Of a DNA stretch of 64,000 bases, positions 34,025 to 41,229 are shown piece after piece; position 1 is the first letter of the stretch; every line of letters begins with the position of its first letter. Made by a program: the position numbers and the translations under genes. A model generated the notes under the pieces. The model saw only the letters and a list, made by a program, of their open reading frames with translations, did not search any database and was not told the origin of the DNA. Where the stretch lies: assembly GCA_002256985.1 (NCBI GenBank), contig NCGO01000001.1, positions 496,001 through 560,000 on the forward strand. The letters run 5' to 3'. The DNA comes from Novosphingobium sp. 28-62-57 (GTDB lineage: Bacteria > Pseudomonadota > Alphaproteobacteria > Sphingomonadales > Sphingomonadaceae).

Positions 34025-36559
34025 TTACGTCCGCAGCCGCTCAATCCCTTGCGCCAGCGCGACATAGAGCTTGCCCATGTCTGACGAAAGCAGCGTCACG
34101 CCCAGCGCGTTGCCATCGCGGGTGGATAGCAATTGCCGTAGCATCGATTCGAAATCATGAATGTAGCGGTTCACATGTTCGCGGAACTCAGCTTCGCTTT
34201 CGTAATGGCTCTGCACCGCCTTTGCCTCGGCATTGTCCAGCAGGCTGACCGCGCGGCGGGTAAAGATGCCGCGATCACCCCGCAGATAGGACGCCCACGC
34301 CGTTTCCGACACATCGGACGAGAGCGCCTTGGCAATGTCGATGGCTGAGGAATTGAGCGATTCGGTGATCAGCGCAGCACGGCGCGCAAAATCGTTATCG
34401 ATCTGCTCTTCGGCCTTCTCGCGCGCGCGGCTGACGCGGGCTTCCAGATTGGCGGCAAGCACATCGATCTTGGCAAGCTGATCGCGCATCTGGACTGCGG
34501 TATCGCGGCTTGCATTGGCAGCGGCATCGATTGCTTCTTCGAGCCGACCCACAAGTTCCGCAGCGCGTCCCTGCAGTACCCGGGCGATGGCAACATTGCT
34601 TTGTTCACCAAGTTGTTCGGCAATCGCGGCAATTTCACCGGATGCCGCATCGCGCAAGTCCGTGCCGGTCTTTGTGGCTGCTTCGGTAAGGTGCGCTATG
34701 GCACCCGAGAGGCGCTCCTCAACTTCATGCGACAGGGCAGCGCTCTCTGCCTTGACCTTGGCCAAAGTCGCCAAAAGCGCAGAAATGTGGGCCTGGCGCT
34801 CTCCTGCCTGACCAACCAATGCCTCCTGCGCAATCTGCAGGTCTCGCACCGTGGCATCCACTTCGCTCCGCGCGGACCCCAGAGCATCTTTCAGCGCGCG
34901 TCCGCCGTCTCCGGCTTCGCGCAGCGTATCACGCAGAGTGAATACGCGATTCTCAAGCCCTTTCAGACCGGCCTCGGTGCTGCGCAAAGCTTCGGGAATC
35001 TGGGTGCGCGCATGGTCGCTCCCGGCCTGAATCAATTCGAGTAGTCGCACAGCCGAATCGGTAACATCACCAATCTCGCTATCCGTTCCGGCCAGCGTCT
35101 GCCGCATATTCGCCAGACGGCCGTTCAGATCATCAACAGACCGGTTGATGGCCGTCGCCGCCTGCACGCCTTCCTCGCTCGTCGACGCCAACACAGTCGT
35201 GAACGCGCTGACCGTCGCCCCGATCTGTGCAAATTGCTCGGCCAGAGCATCGGCTTTTGCGGCCTGCCTTTCACGCTGTTCTGAAACGAGCGTGTCGAGC
35301 TGGCCAAGCTGGCTTGCCAGTGTTTCGGCTGCCAAGGCTGCCGCCGCCTCCATCGCTTCGCGCCGTTCCGCAATGGCCGCGTCGATCTCGCTCAAGCGCT
35401 GATCAAGGCCTTGTCGCAGAAGATTTGCTTCCGCCTCGGCAGAAACCCGCCGGGCCGCAAAGGCCTGATCCAGCGATAGCGCCTCCTCGCCAAGCGCGGC
35501 GGTCAGTGCCATTGCCTCTTGCTCGAACTGCGCCAGACGGTTTGCAGATTGCGTCAGCAGGGCCTGATGGTCAGCCGCCAACTGCTGCAGGGCATCGCGC
35601 AGCGAAGTGACATGGGCATCGCTGCGGTCTTCCCACGCGCTGATGGCGGCGTTTTCAGCCGCGGTGATCGCCTCGTGATGCTGGCTGCTGCGCATGGCGA
35701 GCGCATCGAACCGGCTTTCCGCCAGAGCGGCAAGATCCTCGGCTGCTTCGGAGAACGACGCCACCGACGCGTCTATCCGTTCGCGGACCGAGGCCACTTG
35801 ACGTTCACTGGCCAGACCGAATTCATTGAGCCGCTGAAAACCTGAAACCAGCTCTTCGAGCTGCAGATGCGCCGTGCGCCCTGCATTTCCGATGTTGTTG
35901 GTCACATCCTTGGCCGTATTGGCAATGACCGGCAATTGCCCGCGCAGCTTCTCCATATTGTCGAGCGCAGCGGATGAGACATCGGCGATCCGGTCAATCT
36001 GCTTGCTGTTTTGACCGACCAGATTGTCAAGCTGTGTCGCGCTGGAAGAAAGCCGCTCCACCGCCATACGGCCCAGTGTTTCCAGATCCCGGCTTTGCGC
36101 AGCGATGAAGTCCCGCGCCAGCGCAAGTTCGGTGTTCATCGACGACAGCCGCAGTTCCAGACTTCTGGATTCCCGCGCAAGCTGCTGCGTCACGTCGGCG
36201 AATCTGTCGGCCTCCCGGCGGCTTGTCCGCATGATCAAAAGGAACACCATCAGGATCAGCGCAACCGGCACAGACCATTGCGAGACCCACCATACCCATT
36301 GGTCCGGGCTTGTCGCAGCCGTTTGAGGAACGATTACGGCCCATGCGAACACAGCCGTCCACGCAGCGATCAATACACCTGCCATGGCGGCTGCCAGCCA
36401 ACTGCGATCGGGCCGTGGTTCAAGGGTTTGAAGCACATCGCTTTCATGATCTTCGCCACGCAGCAGCGGCTGTTCCACAGCTTGCGCTTCGTGAGAATCG
36501 GTTGGCGCGGTGTCTGCCTTGGCGCCGTCCAGCGGAATGATCCGGCTTGTCTCGCTCAT
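34025..36559 (-). CDS. Membrane-anchored large coiled-coil protein, TipN-like architecture
   Basis: An 844-aa protein. An N-terminal acidic cytoplasmic region (1-50) is followed by two membrane helices (about 54-78 and 91-110), then about 730 residues of almost continuous Ala/Glu/Arg/Gln-rich helix without enzyme motifs. This two-helix plus coiled-coil layout is that of TipN, the new-pole marker of Caulobacter. It could instead be another structural protein (kinesin- or chemoreceptor-like annotation is common). No nuclease motif of RmuC is visible. It is convergent with the GNAT gene and divergent from the HPt-like gene. A GTTC-N7-GTTC sequence stands 12 bases upstream of the start. Confidence 0.75.
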   Translation of the reverse strand: MSETSRIIPLDGAKADTAPTDSHEAQAVEQPLLRGEDHESDVLQTLEPRPDRSWLAAAMAGVLIAAWTAVFAWAVIVPQTAATSPDQWVWWVSQWSVPVALILMVFLLIMRTSRREADRFADVTQQLARESRSLELRLSSMNTELALARDFIAAQSRDLETLGRMAVERLSSSATQLDNLVGQNSKQIDRIADVSSAALDNMEKLRGQLPVIANTAKDVTNNIGNAGRTAHLQLEELVSGFQRLNEFGLASERQVASVRERIDASVASFSEAAEDLAALAESRFDALAMRSSQHHEAITAAENAAISAWEDRSDAHVTSLRDALQQLAADHQALLTQSANRLAQFEQEAMALTAALGEEALSLDQAFAARRVSAEAEANLLRQGLDQRLSEIDAAIAERREAMEAAAALAAETLASQLGQLDTLVSEQRERQAAKADALAEQFAQIGATVSAFTTVLASTSEEGVQAATAINRSVDDLNGRLANMRQTLAGTDSEIGDVTDSAVRLLELIQAGSDHARTQIPEALRSTEAGLKGLENRVFTLRDTLREAGDGGRALKDALGSARSEVDATVRDLQIAQEALVGQAGERQAHISALLATLAKVKAESAALSHEVEERLSGAIAHLTEAATKTGTDLRDAASGEIAAIAEQLGEQSNVAIARVLQGRAAELVGRLEEAIDAAANASRDTAVQMRDQLAKIDVLAANLEARVSRAREKAEEQIDNDFARRAALITESLNSSAIDIAKALSSDVSETAWASYLRGDRGIFTRRAVSLLDNAEAKAVQSHYESEAEFREHVNRYIHDFESMLRQLLSTRDGNALGVTLLSSDMGKLYVALAQGIERLRT

Positions 36560-36571
36560 GATGCCCTGTTC

Positions 36572-36586
36572 GTTCCTGACCCGTTC
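36572..36586 (-). promoter_or_regulatory. Possible LexA box upstream of the coiled-coil gene
   Basis: GTTC-CTGACCC-GTTC, which on the gene strand reads GAAC-N7-GAAC as at imuA and the radical SAM gene. It starts 12 bases before the ATG at 36559. The spacer is GC-rich, unlike the AT-rich spacers of the other boxes, and a chance match somewhere in 64 kb is expected, so this is weaker than the other three. Confidence 0.4.
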
Positions 36587-36670
36587 ACGCTAGCCCTCAT
36601 AGGCTTGCATATCACGAATTTCGGCAGAGCATAAACCCTGCCTTAACACTTCGCCGCTTACCGCATCCCC

Positions 36671-36976
36671 ATGGCTTATGAAGGTGCTTCACTCGACGCC
36701 AATCTGGCCGCTGCGGCAGGGCATGATCCTGAACTCGTGCGCGAATTGCGCAAGGCCTTCATCGAAAGCGCCGAACGCCAGATTGATCTGCTTGCCCGGT
36801 CGCGGTGTGACGGCAACTGGGAAGTGGCGGCCATGCGGCTCAAGGGTCTGGCGGCAAGTTTTCACGCCGATAGCCTGATGGCGCTGGCCGAAGAGGCGCT
36901 CGATACGGTTCCGGGTGATCCCGTCATCCTGCGACGCCTGAACCAGCTACTGGCCGATCTTGCCATAGAGATATAA
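36671..36976 (+). CDS. HPt-like protein lacking the phospho-acceptor histidine
   Basis: A 101-aa all-helical protein that resembles histidine phosphotransfer domains: DPELVRELRKAFIESAERQIDLL, then a Trp-Glu turn, then EVAAMRLKGLAASFHADSLMALAEEAL. In HPt domains the second helix reads AHxLKG with the phosphorylated His; here the residue in that place is Met55 (AMRLKG), and the only nearby His (in SFHADSL) is out of register. It would therefore dock to partners but not relay phosphate. It stands next to the coiled-coil gene and heads the cluster up to 40974. Start 36671 is an ATG without a strong ribosome site. Confidence 0.75.
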   Translation: MAYEGASLDANLAAAAGHDPELVRELRKAFIESAERQIDLLARSRCDGNWEVAAMRLKGLAASFHADSLMALAEEALDTVPGDPVILRRLNQLLADLAIEI

Positions 36977-36989
36977 TGCCGCGCAATCG

Positions 36990-37024
36990 GACAAGCTTTC
37001 CCGATGCCGACAAGTTTTCCCGAT
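36990..37024 (+). repeat. Two 16-base direct repeats
   Basis: GACAAGCTTTCCCGAT at 36990-37005 and GACAAGTTTTCCCGAT at 37009-37024, with a 19-base period. They lie in the 113-bp gap before the next gene and could be paired protein-binding sites at its promoter. Confidence 0.5.
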
Positions 37025-37089
37025 AGGGCCATGCGCGCCTTGGCATTGCTGATCGCACTCCCTACCATGCTCCGTCAGGAGGCTGGTGT

Positions 37090-38364
37090 TTGCGGGTCGC
37101 AGTTCTATCGCTGATCGAAGCTGGCGGGAGCGATCCGGCTGCGCTGCGAGGATACCTGCCAATTGGCGGACGCTCGGTGCTGCGCCATCAGATTGGCCTT
37201 GCCCTGTCTTTCAACGCCAAACGCATTGTCATCATGGCAGAGGCGATCAGCGGCGAACTTGTGGCTTTGCAGCATGTTGCCGAAGCGGGCGGCGCGCAAT
37301 TCCATGTGGTGCCAACCGTGCGCGCACTGGTTCCGCTGATTGCCCCGGAAGACGATGTAATCGTCTTTGGGGATGGCCTGCTGGCGATGCCCGATGCGCT
37401 CCATGATCTGGTCGATGCAGGGCCGGTTGTGCTGACTTTGCCGATTGAGCCTGCCTTGCCGCTGGGGTTTGAACGAATCGATATCAATCACGCCTCGGCC
37501 GGAGTCATGCGCTTTGCGGGACGGATCGCCGCAGGCCTTGCCGATCTTCCGCCGGAATGGAATCCGCAATCTGCGCTGTTGCGTCTGGCTATTCAGGGCC
37601 GTGTGGCGCAGCGCAATGTTCCCGCCGCTATGCTGGACGATGGGCGCTGGGGCATTGTGCGCAACGAACAGGACGCACAAATCGCCGAACGGCGCTGGCT
37701 GCGCCTGCACACACGGCTTTCCGGCGATGGCGCGTTCACGCTGGGTGAGCGTCTGGCAGCTTTGATGGTGAACCGCTTTGGCCCGGCGCTGCTGCATGCA
37801 GGCACCCGGCCAGCGCTGCTGGGGCTTGCGGCAGGCGCACTTGGATTGCTTGGCGGAGGCGTGGGCTGGCTGGGTCAGCTTGCAGTTGGGTTTGTCCTGC
37901 TTGGGCTTGCCTGGCTCGTGGAACAGGTGGCCAGCCTGCTCGGGCAAGTCGAGCGGGCCTCGCTGTTGGCATCCGGATTGGCCCGGCGCAGCGTGGCGCT
38001 TTTTCATCTGTTGATCGATGCCGGATTTGTGACTTTGGCGGGATGGGGCAGCGGGCTGCCAACTCACCCATCCATGCCGCCGGGAGCGCCGTTCTTCGTA
38101 CCGCTCACACTGCTGATGTGCATGCGGTTGATACCATTGGCTTTGCCCGGGCGCCGCTGGAGCCGTTGGCTGTCTGATCGCTTCATGATCGGGGCTGCCT
38201 TGGCCGCCATTCACCTGTTTTTGCCATGGGATGCAACGCTCGGCATTGGTGTAATCTTGTTGCTCGGCATTGGCGTTTTTTCGTTGCAATTCGGACACAA
38301 ACGTTCTGATCCAGAAGGGCCGCCGCCCGCTTCGCCTAACCCGCGGTTAACCACTCGGCAGTAA
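37090..38364 (+). CDS. Nucleotidyltransferase-like domain fused to membrane domain (CDP-alcohol-transferase-like), likely degenerate
   Basis: A 424-aa fusion. Residues 1-~215 follow the sugar-nucleotidyltransferase fold: strand AVLSLIEAGG, LPIGGRSVLRHQIGLAL, and VIVFGDGLLAMPDAL, but the nucleotide loop GxGxR is replaced by GGSDPAALRG. Residues ~225-405 form about six membrane helices with a run (NRFGPALLHAGTRPALLGLAAGALGLLGGG) resembling CDP-alcohol phosphatidyltransferases; the DGxxAR...DxxxD motif is absent (LVEQVASLLGQVERAS). The layout recalls IPCT-DIPPS enzymes of inositol-phosphate synthesis, but both active sites look lost. It starts with TTG at 37090, seven bases after a perfect AGGAGG. 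Confidence 0.7.
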   Translation: MRVAVLSLIEAGGSDPAALRGYLPIGGRSVLRHQIGLALSFNAKRIVIMAEAISGELVALQHVAEAGGAQFHVVPTVRALVPLIAPEDDVIVFGDGLLAMPDALHDLVDAGPVVLTLPIEPALPLGFERIDINHASAGVMRFAGRIAAGLADLPPEWNPQSALLRLAIQGRVAQRNVPAAMLDDGRWGIVRNEQDAQIAERRWLRLHTRLSGDGAFTLGERLAALMVNRFGPALLHAGTRPALLGLAAGALGLLGGGVGWLGQLAVGFVLLGLAWLVEQVASLLGQVERASLLASGLARRSVALFHLLIDAGFVTLAGWGSGLPTHPSMPPGAPFFVPLTLLMCMRLIPLALPGRRWSRWLSDRFMIGAALAAIHLFLPWDATLGIGVILLLGIGVFSLQFGHKRSDPEGPPPASPNPRLTTRQ

Positions 38365-38373
38365 GAGCGACAG

Positions 38374-39369
38374 ATGGCCATGACTGTATCTGCCGAACCA
38401 CCTGCCTCAGCCCCCGAGGCGGCCATTGATCCCGGCGCGATTGAGCGCCTGTTGTGTGACGACCTGTTCCATGCCGATCAGGCGATGCTCCACATGGGGC
38501 CCATTCTGCGCCATCTGCTGCAAAATGATGATCGTTCGATTTTCAGCGATGAGCTCATTGCCAGAGTTCGGGGCATGCTGGCCGATCTCGCGCGCCAGTT
38601 GGTGCAGGCGCTGGGCGAGGCCGCAGGCCATGCCGATGCTGCTGCATGGGCGCGCGATGCAGGTCCGGGTCTGGCTGAAATGCTCGCCGCCAGCCAACCC
38701 CTGCTCCATTACTTGCACATGTTGGCAGTGGAATGGCAGGTTGCGGAAAAGCTGCAGGGCACGCTGGGCCTGGACCCGGTGCTCACCCCGCTGCTGCAGG
38801 ATATCATTTCCTCGCCGGGGCCTGATCTGGCAGCGCGCGGCATGAATTTGCTGGCTGCCCAAGCCCGGTTTGGTCAGGCTGTCCGGCGCATGCAAATCCC
38901 GCTGGCAGAACTGCCTGCTGATCTGCATGATGAAACGCTTGGCATCATGCAGCGCTATGTCGCGGCTGACCCGGCGGGCGAGGCGGCGGCGGCCCAGGCT
39001 GAAGCGTCTTTGCGCAAACGCCGCGCCGTGACCGCATCCAGAATTGATCTGCTCGATCACGTGATGGCCGTTCTGGGAGCGGGGCGTTCTGCTGCTCTGC
39101 AACTGGAGCATGCAGGCGTTGCCTTGTTCCTGAGCGGTCTGAGCGCGGTTGCCGGCATTTCGCGGGAGACGGCGATCATGTGCACCACCGAAAGCCAGAT
39201 GCCGCGCCTCGCGCTGTCACTGGTCGCTGCCAATGTTGGCCGTGAAGGCGTGGTCGCAACCTTTGCTGCGCTTCATCCCGATATTGCCGTTCCGGCAGGA
39301 ATTGAGCGGCTTGATCCTGCGCGTGCCAGTGCACTGCTGACAAACACGTCGGCAGAGGCGCGCTCCTGA
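38374..39369 (+). CDS. Conserved helical protein of unknown function
   Basis: A 331-aa, predicted soluble, mostly helical protein with no recognised motif, signal peptide or membrane span. The N-terminal half is rich in Leu/Ala helices (FHADQAMLHMGPILRHLL, LAASQPLLHYLHMLAVEWQVAEKL). A short charged region follows near 200 (EASLRKRRAVTASRIDLLDHVM). The C-terminal part has a repeated-looking pattern LALSLVAANVGREGVVATFAALHPD. It begins ten bases after the preceding gene and ends two bases before the kinase-like gene, so it belongs to that transcription unit. Nothing firmer can be said about its function. Confidence 0.7.
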   Translation: MAMTVSAEPPASAPEAAIDPGAIERLLCDDLFHADQAMLHMGPILRHLLQNDDRSIFSDELIARVRGMLADLARQLVQALGEAAGHADAAAWARDAGPGLAEMLAASQPLLHYLHMLAVEWQVAEKLQGTLGLDPVLTPLLQDIISSPGPDLAARGMNLLAAQARFGQAVRRMQIPLAELPADLHDETLGIMQRYVAADPAGEAAAAQAEASLRKRRAVTASRIDLLDHVMAVLGAGRSAALQLEHAGVALFLSGLSAVAGISRETAIMCTTESQMPRLALSLVAANVGREGVVATFAALHPDIAVPAGIERLDPARASALLTNTSAEARS

Positions 39370-39370
39370 C

Positions 39371-40786
39371 ATGACGGCCGCCGGGCCCATCCGCGCCCGA
39401 ACCGACGGGGCTGATTGCCTTGTCGAGGCGGATGAGACATTTGCCGCTTTGCAGATGCGGTTGGGCGGAGCCTATCCCGGCACGATTGCGCTGCCGGGGC
39501 TGCTGGCATTGGTGCGCAAGGCGCGTCGCACTGGCACCGCGCTTCACGCCATGCTGTCGGTCGAAGATGGTGACCAGCCAGTCTCGTTCCAGGCCGCAGT
39601 CGTTCCATTGGAAGATGGCGCCACGATTGAGATTACCCAGTGGCGGCTTTCCGATGCGGCATGGTCTGCCGATAATGGCGGCCCAGATATGCTGGCGCTC
39701 CAGCGTCAGCTTGCGCAGGCGCATCTGGTGCTCGATGCCGAACAGCGGGTGATTGCCGGCAACGTCGATGCCGCTGATCTGACCGAACTTGCCGCCGCCT
39801 TGCAGCAGGGTTTTGGCCGATACTGGACCGACCTCGTCTCGGTTGAAGGCAGCAGCCATCGCCAACCGCTGCATTGGCGCTTGCTTGATGATGCTGCCGT
39901 TTCCGTTGAGGGTTCTGCCCGCACATGGAAAACCCGGATATTGCCACTGCGCAACGGCGGTTTTGAGCTTTTTCTGGTGGCTGAAACCGTCATGGCCAGC
40001 CCTGCCGAAGCGTGGCAGGCCGGGTCTGGCGATGAAGTCTCGCAATCGCCTGGCCCGGAATCAAATGGCGCACCACTGAACGGCCTGCTCGGTCAAACAC
40101 TCGCCCCGGCGCTCAGAGTTCCGGTGAACCGCATTGTTGCCAATGCCGAAACTATCCGCACACGCCTCGCCGGGCCGATTGCCGAACCTTATGTTGGCTA
40201 TGCGGGCGATATTGCCGAAGCGGGGCGGCATCTGCTTTCACTGGTTGAGGATCTGGCCGATCTTGAAACGGTCGAGGATGCCAATTTCGCGCCAGCGCCT
40301 GACCATGTCGATCTGGCAGACTGCGCCCGGCGCGCGGCAGGCATTCTGGGGGTGCGGGCGAGGGAACGGGCGATCACGCTGCAATTGCCACCGTCCGATT
40401 TGGCGGCCCCGGCCATTGGCGAGTTCAAGCGCGTGTTGCAAATCCTGCTGAATCTTGTCGGCAACGCCATCCGCTACACCCGCCCCGAAACGTCCGTCCG
40501 CGTGGAAAGCGGAGTGTCCGGCGCGTTGGCGTGGATCACTGTCGAAGATGACGGTGAAGGCATTGGACCCGAACAGGCCGAACGCGTTTTTGAAAAGTTT
40601 GAGCGTCTGGGGCGCAGCGGCGATGGCGGTAGCGGCCTTGGCCTTTACATCTCGCGCAAGCTGGCCCGTGCCATGGGCGGCAACCTTGTGGTTGAGCGCG
40701 GCACAAACGGAGGCGCGCGCTTCGTCCTGACCCTTCCGGCAGACCGCGCCGCAGCCGCCGCCGAAACTGCCAGCGCCTTCGGCTAA
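39371..40786 (+). CDS. Histidine-kinase-like protein without the phospho-acceptor histidine
   Basis: A 471-aa soluble protein. A PAS-like N terminus (1-~225) is followed by a HisKA-like helix pair and a complete HATPase domain (N box LLNLVGNAIRYT, G1 VEDDGEGI, F box VFEKFERLG, G2 GGSGLGLYISRKLA). The HisKA helix reads LAPALRVPVNRI where MSHELRTPLNAI is standard; the acceptor His is replaced by Pro246. The rest of the dimer helix (AGRHLLSLVEDLADLETVE) is well kept. Such kinases (compare DivL of Caulobacter) work as signal readers without autophosphorylation. It is the last large gene of the cluster that also holds the His-less HPt-like protein. Confidence 0.85.
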   Translation: MTAAGPIRARTDGADCLVEADETFAALQMRLGGAYPGTIALPGLLALVRKARRTGTALHAMLSVEDGDQPVSFQAAVVPLEDGATIEITQWRLSDAAWSADNGGPDMLALQRQLAQAHLVLDAEQRVIAGNVDAADLTELAAALQQGFGRYWTDLVSVEGSSHRQPLHWRLLDDAAVSVEGSARTWKTRILPLRNGGFELFLVAETVMASPAEAWQAGSGDEVSQSPGPESNGAPLNGLLGQTLAPALRVPVNRIVANAETIRTRLAGPIAEPYVGYAGDIAEAGRHLLSLVEDLADLETVEDANFAPAPDHVDLADCARRAAGILGVRARERAITLQLPPSDLAAPAIGEFKRVLQILLNLVGNAIRYTRPETSVRVESGVSGALAWITVEDDGEGIGPEQAERVFEKFERLGRSGDGGSGLGLYISRKLARAMGGNLVVERGTNGGARFVLTLPADRAAAAAETASAFG

Positions 40787-40974
40787 CGCTGTTTGCCCGC
40801 CCGCCAAAGCGCAAGTGCACCCAGCACCATCAGCCCTGCGCCAATATAGGCCCAGCGAGGTTGGGCCAGCATGAAGCTTGAAGCGGGCCACATGATAAGG
40901 CCAAGGCCCTGTCCCGCCCACAAACCACCGACGAGTAGGGCGGCAATGCCAACAATCTTCAGAATTGCCGTCAT
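40783..40974 (-). CDS. Small two-helix membrane protein
   Basis: A 63-aa protein with two hydrophobic segments (ILKIVGIAALLVGGLWAGQ, and RWAYIGAGLMVLGALALW) and a basic C terminus (RAGKQR). It has a proper ATG at 40974 and ends by overlapping the last four bases of the convergent kinase-like gene. Proteins of this type are common as unnamed small membrane proteins. Function unknown. Confidence 0.65.
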   Translation of the reverse strand: MTAILKIVGIAALLVGGLWAGQGLGLIMWPASSFMLAQPRWAYIGAGLMVLGALALWRAGKQR

Positions 40975-40991
40975 CGCCGCACTCTAGTTTA

Positions 40992-41229
40992 GATCAGCGT
41001 TTACTCACCGGCACGTAATCACGCTGTGCAGGGCCGGTGTAGAGCTGGCGCGGCCAACCGGTTTCTCTTGAGAAACCGGCAACAGGACAAGCGGCCGCGC
41101 CTTGCATCTGATCAGCGTTCACTCACCGGCACGTAATCGCGCTGTGCTGGGCCGGTGTAGAGCTGGCGCGGCCAACCGGTTTCTCTCGAGAAACCGGCAA
41201 AAAGACAAGCGGCCGCGCCTTCCATCCGA
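40992..41229 (-). repeat. Two tandem 118-bp units carrying decayed copies of the gltA 3' end
   Basis: Unit A (40992-41109) and unit B (41110-41227) directly follow the gltA stop. Each starts with about 62 bases homologous to the last codons and stop of gltA ([18 protein letters not shown] or SKR, then TGA). Each continues with a hairpin CCGGTTTCTC/GAGAAACCGG inside a larger stem GGCGCGGCC/GGCCGCGCC. Differences among A, B and gltA fall mostly in third codon positions. The hairpin part is not present in gltA itself. Read leftward, the hairpins could also end gltA transcription. Confidence 0.92.

Noticed and set aside
41047-41101. tRNA-like or structured RNA gene in the gltA tail repeats
   Set aside because: The stems GGCGCGGCC/GGCCGCGCC and CCGGTTTCTC/GAGAAACCGG form one nested hairpin, not a cloverleaf; no T-arm or anticodon arm.
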